A stretch of DNA of 64,000 bases from assembly GCF_001425625.1 (NCBI RefSeq), contig NZ_LMCP01000004.1, positions 1-64,000 on the forward strand. The letters are read 5' to 3'. Made by a program: the position numbers and the translations under genes. The stretch comes from Mesorhizobium sp. Root102. Its GTDB lineage: Bacteria > Pseudomonadota > Alphaproteobacteria > Rhizobiales > Rhizobiaceae. Shown one piece after another: positions 19,216-26,693 of the stretch. A model generated the notes under the pieces. It was not told where the DNA came from. It did not search any database and worked only from the letters and a program-made list of their open reading frames with translations. The stretch's first letter is position 1, and every line of letters begins with the position of its first letter.

Positions 19216-20250
19216 ATGCTTTCCTTCGTTATCAGGCGTCTTGGCACCATGGCATTGACGATGCTGTGCCTGACCATGGTCGTCTTCTTCCTGATCAACC
19301 TCGAACCCAATCTGAAGAAGCTGGCGATCAGCCAGACCGAAATGCACACATCGGCCGAGCAGCTCGAGAGCTGGCTAGTCAACCATGGCTACCGGCAGAA
19401 CTTCTTCGTCCGCTATGGGCAGTGGCTGGGCCTCGTGCCCAAGCAGCCGGTGACCGACCCGGCGACCGGCAAGCCGGCCCAGCGTTTCTCCTTCTGCAAC
19501 GACCCGCTCGTCTCGACGTTCTCCGGCGTTCTCGAAGGCGATTTCGGCTGCTCGACCAAGTTCAAGGCAACGGTCGCCTCGAAACTGTTTCCCGCGCTCG
19601 GCGCCACCGGCATCCTGATGTTCTGGGTGCTGGTGGTAATGGTGCCGATCTCGTTGCTGATCGGCATCCTTGCCGGCATGCGCGAGGGGTCGCGAACCGA
19701 CCGTGTTCTGTCGGTGGCCTCGATCGCCTCGACGGCGACGCCTGAATATGTGTCGGGCGTCATCTTCACCGTCATCTTCGCCTCATGGCTCGGCTGGCTG
19801 AACGGCTCGGCGGCCTCGGCCAGCCAGGGCATCACCTTCTATAATTTCACGCTGCCAGTGATGACGTTGGCGATCTACGGCATCGGCTACATCGCCCGCA
19901 TGACGCGCGCTTCGATGGTCGAGGTTATGACACAGCAATATATCCGCACCGCCCGATTGAAGGGGCTCTCGTTCGGCAGCGTGGTGGTCAAACACGCGTT
20001 GCGCAACGCGCTGATCGCGCCCTTCACCGTCATCATGCTGCAATTTCCCTGGCTGCTCACCGGCGTCGTCATCGTCGAGGTGATGTTCCGCTACCAGGGG
20101 TTCGGCTATACGCTGGTCGAGGCGGCCGGCAACAACGACATCGACCTTTTGCTCGGCTGCTCGCTGGTCTCGGTGTTCATCGTCTTGATCACGCAGCTCA
20201 TTTCCGATGTCGGCTACGCGTTTCTCAATCCGCGTATCAGAGTTCAGTAG
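19216..20250 (+). CDS. ABC transporter permease, DppB/OppB class
   Basis: Inner-membrane permease (344 aa) of the binding-protein-dependent peptide class. Starts MLSFVIRRLGTMALTMLCL, the typical first membrane helix of DppB-type proteins, with an AGGGGG ribosome-binding site 6 nt upstream. A large periplasmic loop (residues about 36-125, including two Cys in FCNDP and FGCSTK) precedes the remaining membrane segments. The ATPase-contact (EAA) loop reads YIRTARLKGLSFGSVVVKHA. Ends with the usual YAFLNPRIRV tail. Forms the transmembrane dimer with the gene at 20263. Confidence 0.9.
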   Translation: MLSFVIRRLGTMALTMLCLTMVVFFLINLEPNLKKLAISQTEMHTSAEQLESWLVNHGYRQNFFVRYGQWLGLVPKQPVTDPATGKPAQRFSFCNDPLVSTFSGVLEGDFGCSTKFKATVASKLFPALGATGILMFWVLVVMVPISLLIGILAGMREGSRTDRVLSVASIASTATPEYVSGVIFTVIFASWLGWLNGSAASASQGITFYNFTLPVMTLAIYGIGYIARMTRASMVEVMTQQYIRTARLKGLSFGSVVVKHALRNALIAPFTVIMLQFPWLLTGVVIVEVMFRYQGFGYTLVEAAGNNDIDLLLGCSLVSVFIVLITQLISDVGYAFLNPRIRVQ

Positions 20251-20262
20251 GGGGCGAAGCGG

Positions 20263-21420
20263 ATGCCGGTTCAATACATCAGTGGCTTCACCGTCGTTCT
20301 CGAAGTGCTGTCGCGCTTCTGGCCCGTCTGGATCGCCCTCCTCATCGTCATGGGGGCGAGCTTCGCCTACAAGAAAAAGCTGGCGCTTTACGGCCAGCTC
20401 TTCGACAGCGGCGTCGGCATCGTCGGCGTCGGCATCTGCCTGTTCTGGCTGTTCACGGCAATCTTCGCCGCAACCATCTCGCCCTTCGATCCGCTGGCCC
20501 AGATCCCCATCATGAAGGACGTGCTGCCGGGCGCTGTCGAACCGCAATCGGGCCTGACCTATCTGTTCGGCGGCGACAAGCTGGCGCGCGACGTGTTTTC
20601 GCGCATGGTTTATGGCAGCCAGATCGTGCTGATCATCGCACCAGCCGCAACCGGCTTCGCGCTGATGGTCGGCATCACGCTCGGCCTGCCGGCAGGCTAC
20701 TATGGCGGCAAGATCGACACCGTGTTGTCGTTCCTGGCCAATTTGGTGCTCGCCTTCCCGGTTATCCTGCTGTTCTACCTGCTGGTGACGCCTGGCATCA
20801 TGGACACGCCGATCCCCTATGGCATGGCCGGCGTCTTCTTCCTGTTTCCGATCATCTTCTTCAGCGTGCTGTTCTGGACGCGCTACAAGAATCGGCCCGA
20901 CCGGCTTTACATCCTGCTCGGCATCACCCTGATCCTCGGCGGCTGGATCTACCTCGGCCTTGTGTTCGACAGGGACCCGCTGCACATCGTCCATATCGAT
21001 CCCAACCAGCTCAACATCTTCGTGGCGGTGGTGTTCGCCTCCAGCCCCGGCGTGTTCCGCATCGTGCGCGGCCTGGTGATGGACATCAAGACGCGCGACT
21101 ATGTGGCGGCGGCGCAGACGCGCGGTGAATCGCCCTGGTACATCATGCTGTGGGAGATCCTGCCCAATGCGCGCGGGCCGCTGATCGTCGATGCCTGCCT
21201 GCGTATCGGCTACACCACGATCCTGCTCGGCACGCTCGGTTATTTCGGCCTAGGCCTGGCGCCGGAAAGTCCGGACTGGGGCACCGCGATCAAGGACGCC
21301 AGCCGCCTGCTGCGCTCCTTCATTCACCCGGCGCTGCCGCCGACGATCGCGCTGATGTCGTTCGTGCTGGGCTTGAACCTGCTCGCCGATTCGCTGCGCG
21401 AACAATCGATGAAAGACTGA
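20263..21420 (+). CDS. ABC transporter permease, DppC/OppC class, enlarged
   Basis: Second permease (385 aa), 12 bp after the first. The EAA loop reads VAAAQTRGESPWYIMLWEILPNA, and the end matches DppC proteins (GLNLLADSLREQSMKD). It is about 80 residues longer than most DppC proteins (near 300 aa). The extra material is a hydrophobic stretch at about residues 170-250 (PYGMAGVFFLFPIIFFSVLF, then LYILLGITLILGGWIYLGLV) that should add two membrane helices before the EAA loop. Pairs with the DppB-like protein; the substrate is unknown. Confidence 0.88.
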   Translation: MPVQYISGFTVVLEVLSRFWPVWIALLIVMGASFAYKKKLALYGQLFDSGVGIVGVGICLFWLFTAIFAATISPFDPLAQIPIMKDVLPGAVEPQSGLTYLFGGDKLARDVFSRMVYGSQIVLIIAPAATGFALMVGITLGLPAGYYGGKIDTVLSFLANLVLAFPVILLFYLLVTPGIMDTPIPYGMAGVFFLFPIIFFSVLFWTRYKNRPDRLYILLGITLILGGWIYLGLVFDRDPLHIVHIDPNQLNIFVAVVFASSPGVFRIVRGLVMDIKTRDYVAAAQTRGESPWYIMLWEILPNARGPLIVDACLRIGYTTILLGTLGYFGLGLAPESPDWGTAIKDASRLLRSFIHPALPPTIALMSFVLGLNLLADSLREQSMKD

Positions 21421-21487
21421 TCTCACGGGTTTCGACCCGACGTGCCTGAGAGAATCAGGCCTGAAAGAACCAGGATTGGAGCGACCC

Positions 21488-24244
21488 ATGAATGAGGCAG
21501 TTCGAAATCCCTCAGAACCGATCATCGAGATCGAGAACCTGTCGATCTCCTTCTTCACCCGCAAGGGCGAGATCCCGGCCGTCATGGATTTTTCCTGCAC
21601 CGTCATGCCGGGCGAGGCGATGGGCATCGTCGGCGAATCCGGCTGCGGCAAGTCGACCGTGTCGCTCGGCATCATGCGCGACCTCTCCAACATCGGGAAG
21701 ATCGTCGGCGGCAAGATCAAGTTCCAGGGCAAGGACATGGGCGAGCTCTCCGACGAAGAGTTGCGTTCCATTCGCGGCAACAAGATCGCGATGATCTACC
21801 AGGAGCCGATGGCCAGCCTCAACCCGGCGATGAAGGTCGGCCAGCAGTTGATGGAAGTGCCGCTGATCCATGACAAGGTGTCGAAGGAAGAGGCCTACAA
21901 ACGCGCACTCGACATGGTCCGCTCGGTCAAGCTGCCCGACCCCGAGCGCATGATGCGCTCCTATCCGCACCAGCTTTCGGGTGGCCAGCAGCAGCGCATC
22001 GTCATTGCCATGGCGCTGCTGTCGAAGCCGGCGCTGCTTCTGCTCGACGAACCGACGACGGCGCTGGACGTGACGGTGGAAGCGGGCATTGTCGACCTGG
22101 TCAAGGGGCTCGGCGAGAAGTTCGGCACGTCGATGATCTTTGTCTCGCACAATCTCGGCCTGATCCTGGAAACCTGCGATCGCATCACCGTGATGTATTC
22201 GGGGGAAGCGGTCGAGACCGGCAAGATCAAGGACGTGTTCGACCGGATGCGCCATCCCTACACGCAAGGGCTGTTCCGCTCGATCCCGCTGCCGGGCGCC
22301 GACAAGAACTCAAGGCCGCTGATTTCGATCCCAGGCCAATTACCGCTGCCGCACGAGCGGCCCAAGGGCTGCAATTTCGGCCCGCGCTGCCACCATTTCG
22401 TCGAGGGTGTCTGCAACGCCGCCGAAATCCCGATGATCGAGGTCGCGGGTCACGAAGGCCATTTCTCGCGCTGCGTGCGTTTCAACGAGATCGACTGGGA
22501 CGCGTTGCCGCCCGGCGCCAAGAAGGTCAATGAGCGCGTCGTGCCCGGTGCGCCGGTGCTCAAGATCGAGGATCTGAGAAAATACTACAAGGTCGGCGGC
22601 AGCGAGGTGTTCGGCTCGAGCGAAGGCCGCGTCGTCAAGGCCAACGAGACGATCTCGTTCACGGCGCGCGAATCCGAGACCGTTGCCATCGTCGGCGAAT
22701 CCGGCTGCGGAAAATCGACTCTGGCCAAGGTGCTGCTCGGGCTGGAGACGGCAAGTGCCGGCAAGGTGACGCTGGGCAACAAGGAAATCCAGTCGACCGG
22801 CATCGAGAAGCGCAGTGTCGAAACCGTATCGTCGATCCAGATGGTGTTCCAGAATCCGTTCGACACGCTCAATCCCAGCCATTCGGTCGGTTCGCAGATC
22901 ATCCGCACGCTGGAGAAGTTCAATGTAGGCAAGACGGTTGCCGATCGCCGCAAGCGCATGCTGGAACTGCTCGACCTGGTGAAGCTGCCGCGGGCGTTCG
23001 AGACCCGCAAGCCGCGGCAGCTTTCGGGCGGCCAGAAGCAGCGCATTGGCGTGGCGCGTGCCTTTGCCGGCGACGCCAAGGTGGTGGTAGCCGACGAGCC
23101 GGTCTCGGCGCTCGACGTGTCCGTGCAGGCGGCGGTGACCGAACTGCTGATGGACATCCAGCGCAAGAACAAGACGACGATGCTGTTCATCAGCCACGAT
23201 CTGTCCGTCGTGCGCTACATCGCCGACCGCGTCGTCGTGATGTATCTGGGCTACATCGTCGAGCAGGGCACGACCGACCAGATCTTCGCACCGCCCTATC
23301 ACCCCTATACCGAGGCGCTGCTGTCGGCGATCCCGATCGCCGACACCAGCGTGGTCAAGCGGCACATCGTGCTGGAAGGCGACATTCCGTCGGCAATGAA
23401 CCCGCCGTCGGGCTGTCCGTTCCAGACCCGCTGCGGCTACAAGAAGCTGGTGCCGGACAATCTGTGCGAGACCAAGGTGCCGCCGGTCAAGCATCTCGGC
23501 GACGGCCATATGAGCCTGTGCTGGCTCTCCGACGATGTGCTGGCCAAGATGGAGCCGGTGATCAAGTTCGACAAGGAACACGCGGCTAATGAGGGTGTGC
23601 CGGAAGACGCGCCGCATGGCGATGGCCCTGGGTTTGTCGGCACGCCACCCAACCGGCCGCATGGCAAGACAGGCAGCGCGGAAGCCGATGCGGTGGGGCT
23701 GGCTGCCGAGGAGACCGAAGCCGTTTCGAAAGCCCGCCGCCACGAGGTCCGCGACGAGGTTTCGGAAACCGGCGCACCCGCGACGGATGCCAACGCGACC
23801 TCGGCGCCGTTCACGCCAAGAACGCTTGGTGACGGCCGTCAGGCGGAGAGTGCACGCGTCGCACCGGCTGTTGGGCGAGCCACGAGGCAGGCCAAACCAG
23901 GCCAGGGTGCGACAAAGACGAGCGGAACTGCCGAGCCGGCCCGGCTGACCGGCGCAAGTGCTGTCGACAAGAACCGCCCGTCGGGCATCGCCAGGCCGGC
24001 CAAGCCGGACGATCTGAAGCTGATCGCCGGCGTTGGCCCAAAGATCGAGGGCATCCTGAACGGCCTCGGCATCTTCACCTATGCGCAGGTCGCGGCGTGG
24101 AAGAAGGCCGAGCGCGAATGGGTTGACGACCATCTGAAATTCCATGGCCGCATCGAGCGCGACGACTGGGTCAAGCAGGCCAAGGCGCTCGCCAAGGGCG
24201 GCGAGGCGGAATACATCAAGGTGTTCGGCAAGAAGCCGCGCTGA
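21488..24244 (+). CDS. Fused dual ATP-binding ABC protein with C-terminal helix-hairpin-helix domain
   Basis: Energises the importer (918 aa). The ATG at 21488 has GGAG upstream; a TTG at 21476 is the alternative. ATPase 1 has Walker A GESGCGKST (residues 49-57), signature LSGGQQQR and Walker B LLLLDEP. It is followed by the oligopeptide-class C-terminal Cys region (GCNFGPRCHHF). ATPase 2 has GESGCGKST, LSGGQKQR, VVVADEP and CPFQTRCGYKK. So DppD and DppF are joined in one chain. Residues about 700-830 are a low-complexity, Ala/Pro/Arg-rich linker. The last ~86 residues (from PDDLKLIAGVGPKIEGILNG) form a helix-hairpin-helix domain that closely resembles the C-terminal extension of rhizobial NuoE proteins and is not expected on an ABC ATPase. 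Confidence 0.92.
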   Translation: MNEAVRNPSEPIIEIENLSISFFTRKGEIPAVMDFSCTVMPGEAMGIVGESGCGKSTVSLGIMRDLSNIGKIVGGKIKFQGKDMGELSDEELRSIRGNKIAMIYQEPMASLNPAMKVGQQLMEVPLIHDKVSKEEAYKRALDMVRSVKLPDPERMMRSYPHQLSGGQQQRIVIAMALLSKPALLLLDEPTTALDVTVEAGIVDLVKGLGEKFGTSMIFVSHNLGLILETCDRITVMYSGEAVETGKIKDVFDRMRHPYTQGLFRSIPLPGADKNSRPLISIPGQLPLPHERPKGCNFGPRCHHFVEGVCNAAEIPMIEVAGHEGHFSRCVRFNEIDWDALPPGAKKVNERVVPGAPVLKIEDLRKYYKVGGSEVFGSSEGRVVKANETISFTARESETVAIVGESGCGKSTLAKVLLGLETASAGKVTLGNKEIQSTGIEKRSVETVSSIQMVFQNPFDTLNPSHSVGSQIIRTLEKFNVGKTVADRRKRMLELLDLVKLPRAFETRKPRQLSGGQKQRIGVARAFAGDAKVVVADEPVSALDVSVQAAVTELLMDIQRKNKTTMLFISHDLSVVRYIADRVVVMYLGYIVEQGTTDQIFAPPYHPYTEALLSAIPIADTSVVKRHIVLEGDIPSAMNPPSGCPFQTRCGYKKLVPDNLCETKVPPVKHLGDGHMSLCWLSDDVLAKMEPVIKFDKEHAANEGVPEDAPHGDGPGFVGTPPNRPHGKTGSAEADAVGLAAEETEAVSKARRHEVRDEVSETGAPATDANATSAPFTPRTLGDGRQAESARVAPAVGRATRQAKPGQGATKTSGTAEPARLTGASAVDKNRPSGIARPAKPDDLKLIAGVGPKIEGILNGLGIFTYAQVAAWKKAEREWVDDHLKFHGRIERDDWVKQAKALAKGGEAEYIKVFGKKPR

Positions 24245-24260
24245 CCGGAACGGACGCTAT

Positions 24261-24851
24261 TTAGCTGCCGCACTCGTTCAATTGCTGCGCGTAGTCCCGT
24301 GCCATCTTTTCGGTGGCCCGGGCATAGCCCTGCACGCCGGCATCTCCCCGGTTGCCGCGGCCATAGGCGGTCCAGCCGAGATAGTAGGCGAGATAGAGAT
24401 TGTAGGTGTCGTTGCGGGCGACGCCGTAAGTGTCTGATGTCTTGGAATGATACCAGCCGACGAAATCGACCGCATCGGCGAATTTCGTCCGCCGCGCCGC
24501 CCAGTTGCCGGTCTCTCGCTGATATTGCGACCAGGTGCCGTCCAGCGCCTGCGAGAAGCCGGTGGCCGACGAGACGTGCTTCCACGGAATGAAGCCGAGA
24601 AGCTTGGTGCGTGGCGGCCGGGCGTTGCTCTTGAAGCCGGATTCCTTGCGCACCGTCGCCATCAGCACGGGAACGGGGATGCCGTATTTCTGCTGGGTGC
24701 GCTCGGCGGCCGACTGCCAGTTGTCGAACCAGCCGTCATTCTGGTCGAAGACGGCGCAGACATTGTTGATGTGATTGGGCGGCGTGGCGCAGGCCGAAAG
24801 CGCCAGCAGCACGCAAACCGCACCAATTTTACTAAAACTCGAACTACGCAT
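24261..24851 (-). CDS. Lytic-transglycosylase-like (SLT) lipoprotein
   Basis: Predicted outer-membrane lipoprotein (196 aa) with a type II signal peptide whose lipobox is LSAC (Cys20). The mature part resembles the lysozyme-like SLT fold: MATVRKESGF supplies the catalytic Glu, and ATGFSQALDGTWSQYQ is the family's second motif. It should cleave peptidoglycan glycan strands. Convergent with the ABC ATPase gene, whose stop is 16 bp away, and divergent from the MttB gene. Confidence 0.8.
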   Translation of the reverse strand: MRSSSFSKIGAVCVLLALSACATPPNHINNVCAVFDQNDGWFDNWQSAAERTQQKYGIPVPVLMATVRKESGFKSNARPPRTKLLGFIPWKHVSSATGFSQALDGTWSQYQRETGNWAARRTKFADAVDFVGWYHSKTSDTYGVARNDTYNLYLAYYLGWTAYGRGNRGDAGVQGYARATEKMARDYAQQLNECGS

Positions 24852-25059
24852 TGGCAGAGCAATAGGCCGAAATCATAAAGGGAATCTTGCAGCGTCCGTT
24901 AACGCTTCGCCGGCGCAGTCTCTCAAGGAAATCCAGCATCAGTAATCCGACATGTCTTGTCGTTTTATCTAAACAGATATTGCAGAAATGCCGCCGTGGC
25001 TAAAATCACGCCCGCAAACGGCGTATTTTTGACAGCTTGGCTGGTTTGCCGGGGCTTTG

Positions 25060-26607
25060 ATGCCGAGCATGAACGAACCAAGACGCAAACGCGGCGCCGA
25101 GCGCACCAGCAACAGAGGTCCGTCGGCCATCCCGCAACTGCCGCTCAGGCGGGTGACCAATCCCTATCCCCCGATGGCCATGCTGTCGCCCGACCAGATC
25201 GAGCAGATCCACCAGGCGTCGATGCACATCCTGGAGAATTTCGGCATCGAGGTGATGAGCCCGCGCGCGCTGGCGCTGTTCGAGAAGGCCGGCGCCAGGA
25301 TCGATCATGCCTCGGCGAATGTCTGCATCGATCGCGGCCTGGTCGACGAGGCGCTGAAGACCACGCAGTCCAGCTACGTGCTGACGCCGCGCAATCCGGC
25401 CAATGCCATCCATCTCGGCGGCAACACGATCAATTTCACACTCGTTGCCGGGCCGCCCAATGTGCACGACATGGAGCGCGGCCGCCGCGCCGGCAATTTG
25501 CGCGACTATTCGGATCTCACCCGGCTGGCGCAGCATTTCAACTGCATCCACATGCTCGGCAACCAGGTCTGCGCGCCGGTGGAACTGCCGGCAAACTCGC
25601 GCCATCTCGACACCTATTTCACCAATCTGACGCTGACCGACAAGAGTTTCCATGTCTCGGCGATCGGCCGGGGCAGGGCACTGGACGGCATCGAGATGAT
25701 GGCCATCGCGCGTGGGTTGACGCTTGACCAGATGCGCGACGATCCCGGCATCGCCACCATCATCTCGGTCAACTCGCCGCGCCGCTTCGACGAGATGATG
25801 GCCGAAGGACTGATGACCATGGCCGAGTTCGGCCAGTCGGTGGCGGTGACGCCGTTCACGCTGATGGGGGCGATGAGCCCGGTGACGCTGGCAGGCGCGC
25901 TGGCGCAGCAGAACGCCGAGGCGCTGTTCGGGGTCGTGCTGACGCAGCTTGTCCGTCCGGGCGCGCCGGTCATGTATGGCGCCTTCACCTCCAATGTCGA
26001 CATGAAGTCGGGCGCGCCAGCCTTCGGCACGCCTGAGAACACCAAGGCCAATATTGCGTCAGGGCAGTTGGCGCGGCGCTATCGGCTTCCGTACCGCACT
26101 ACGCCGGGCTCGGCCTCCAACGCCGCCGATGCACAAGGCGCCTATGAGACGCTGATGGCGCTGTGGGGCGCGGTGCTCGGCCACGGCAATCTCGCCTACC
26201 ACGCCGCCGGCTGGCAGGAGGGAGGGCTGACGGCGTCGTTCGAAAAACTCATCATCGATGTCGAGATGATCCAGCACATGATGGAGTTTCTGCGCCCGAT
26301 CGAGGTCAACGAGGCGGAACTTGCCGTCGAGGCGCTTGGCGCGGTGCCGACCGGCGGGCATTTCTTCGGCGAGCCGCATACGCTCGAGCGCTACGCCACC
26401 GCCTTCTATCAGCCGATGCTGTCCAACTGGCAGAATTACGAAGCCTGGCAGGAGGCCGGCGGGCTCGACGCCACGGCGCGGGCGACGCGGCTGTGGAAGA
26501 AGGCGCTGGAAGACTATGTCGAGCCGGTGATGGATATCGCCGTGCGCGAGGCGCTGGAGGCTTACATGGCCAGGCGCAAGGAAGCGATCGGGCAGGGCGA
26601 GCCGTGA
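25060..26607 (+). CDS. Trimethylamine methyltransferase (MttB) family protein, non-pyrrolysine
   Basis: Member of the MttB superfamily (COG5598; 515 aa). It reads without an in-frame amber codon, so it belongs to the large non-pyrrolysine branch, which includes glycine-betaine:corrinoid methyltransferase MtgB. Recognisable blocks are LSPDQIEQIHQASMHILENF, the glycine-rich TPGSASNAADAQGAYE, and HAAGWQEGGL. ATG codons at 25060 and 25069 are both possible starts; neither has a strong ribosome-binding site. The GcvT-type flavin oxidoreductase starts 86 bp downstream, a pairing that suggests stepwise removal of methyl groups from a quaternary or tertiary amine. No corrinoid protein is encoded in the window. 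Substrate unproven. Confidence 0.87.
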   Translation: MPSMNEPRRKRGAERTSNRGPSAIPQLPLRRVTNPYPPMAMLSPDQIEQIHQASMHILENFGIEVMSPRALALFEKAGARIDHASANVCIDRGLVDEALKTTQSSYVLTPRNPANAIHLGGNTINFTLVAGPPNVHDMERGRRAGNLRDYSDLTRLAQHFNCIHMLGNQVCAPVELPANSRHLDTYFTNLTLTDKSFHVSAIGRGRALDGIEMMAIARGLTLDQMRDDPGIATIISVNSPRRFDEMMAEGLMTMAEFGQSVAVTPFTLMGAMSPVTLAGALAQQNAEALFGVVLTQLVRPGAPVMYGAFTSNVDMKSGAPAFGTPENTKANIASGQLARRYRLPYRTTPGSASNAADAQGAYETLMALWGAVLGHGNLAYHAAGWQEGGLTASFEKLIIDVEMIQHMMEFLRPIEVNEAELAVEALGAVPTGGHFFGEPHTLERYATAFYQPMLSNWQNYEAWQEAGGLDATARATRLWKKALEDYVEPVMDIAVREALEAYMARRKEAIGQGEP

Positions 26608-26693
26608 TGGTCACAGGTTTGCACGCGTGCGGCCTGGCTCCTCCCGATCCGATTCATCTCACCCATCCAACTCACTGATATCAGGAAAAATCC

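Noticed and set aside
22340..24145. 601-codon minus-strand frame opposite the fused ABC ATPase (and similar ones at 1721-3112, 26562-28418 and 48399-49772)
   Set aside because: Antisense shadows of well-supported genes; composition is typical of reverse-frame translation.
25060..26607. Pyrrolysine-containing MttB
   Set aside because: The reading frame has no internal amber codon and no pylTSBCD genes are visible, so it is the non-pyrrolysine type.
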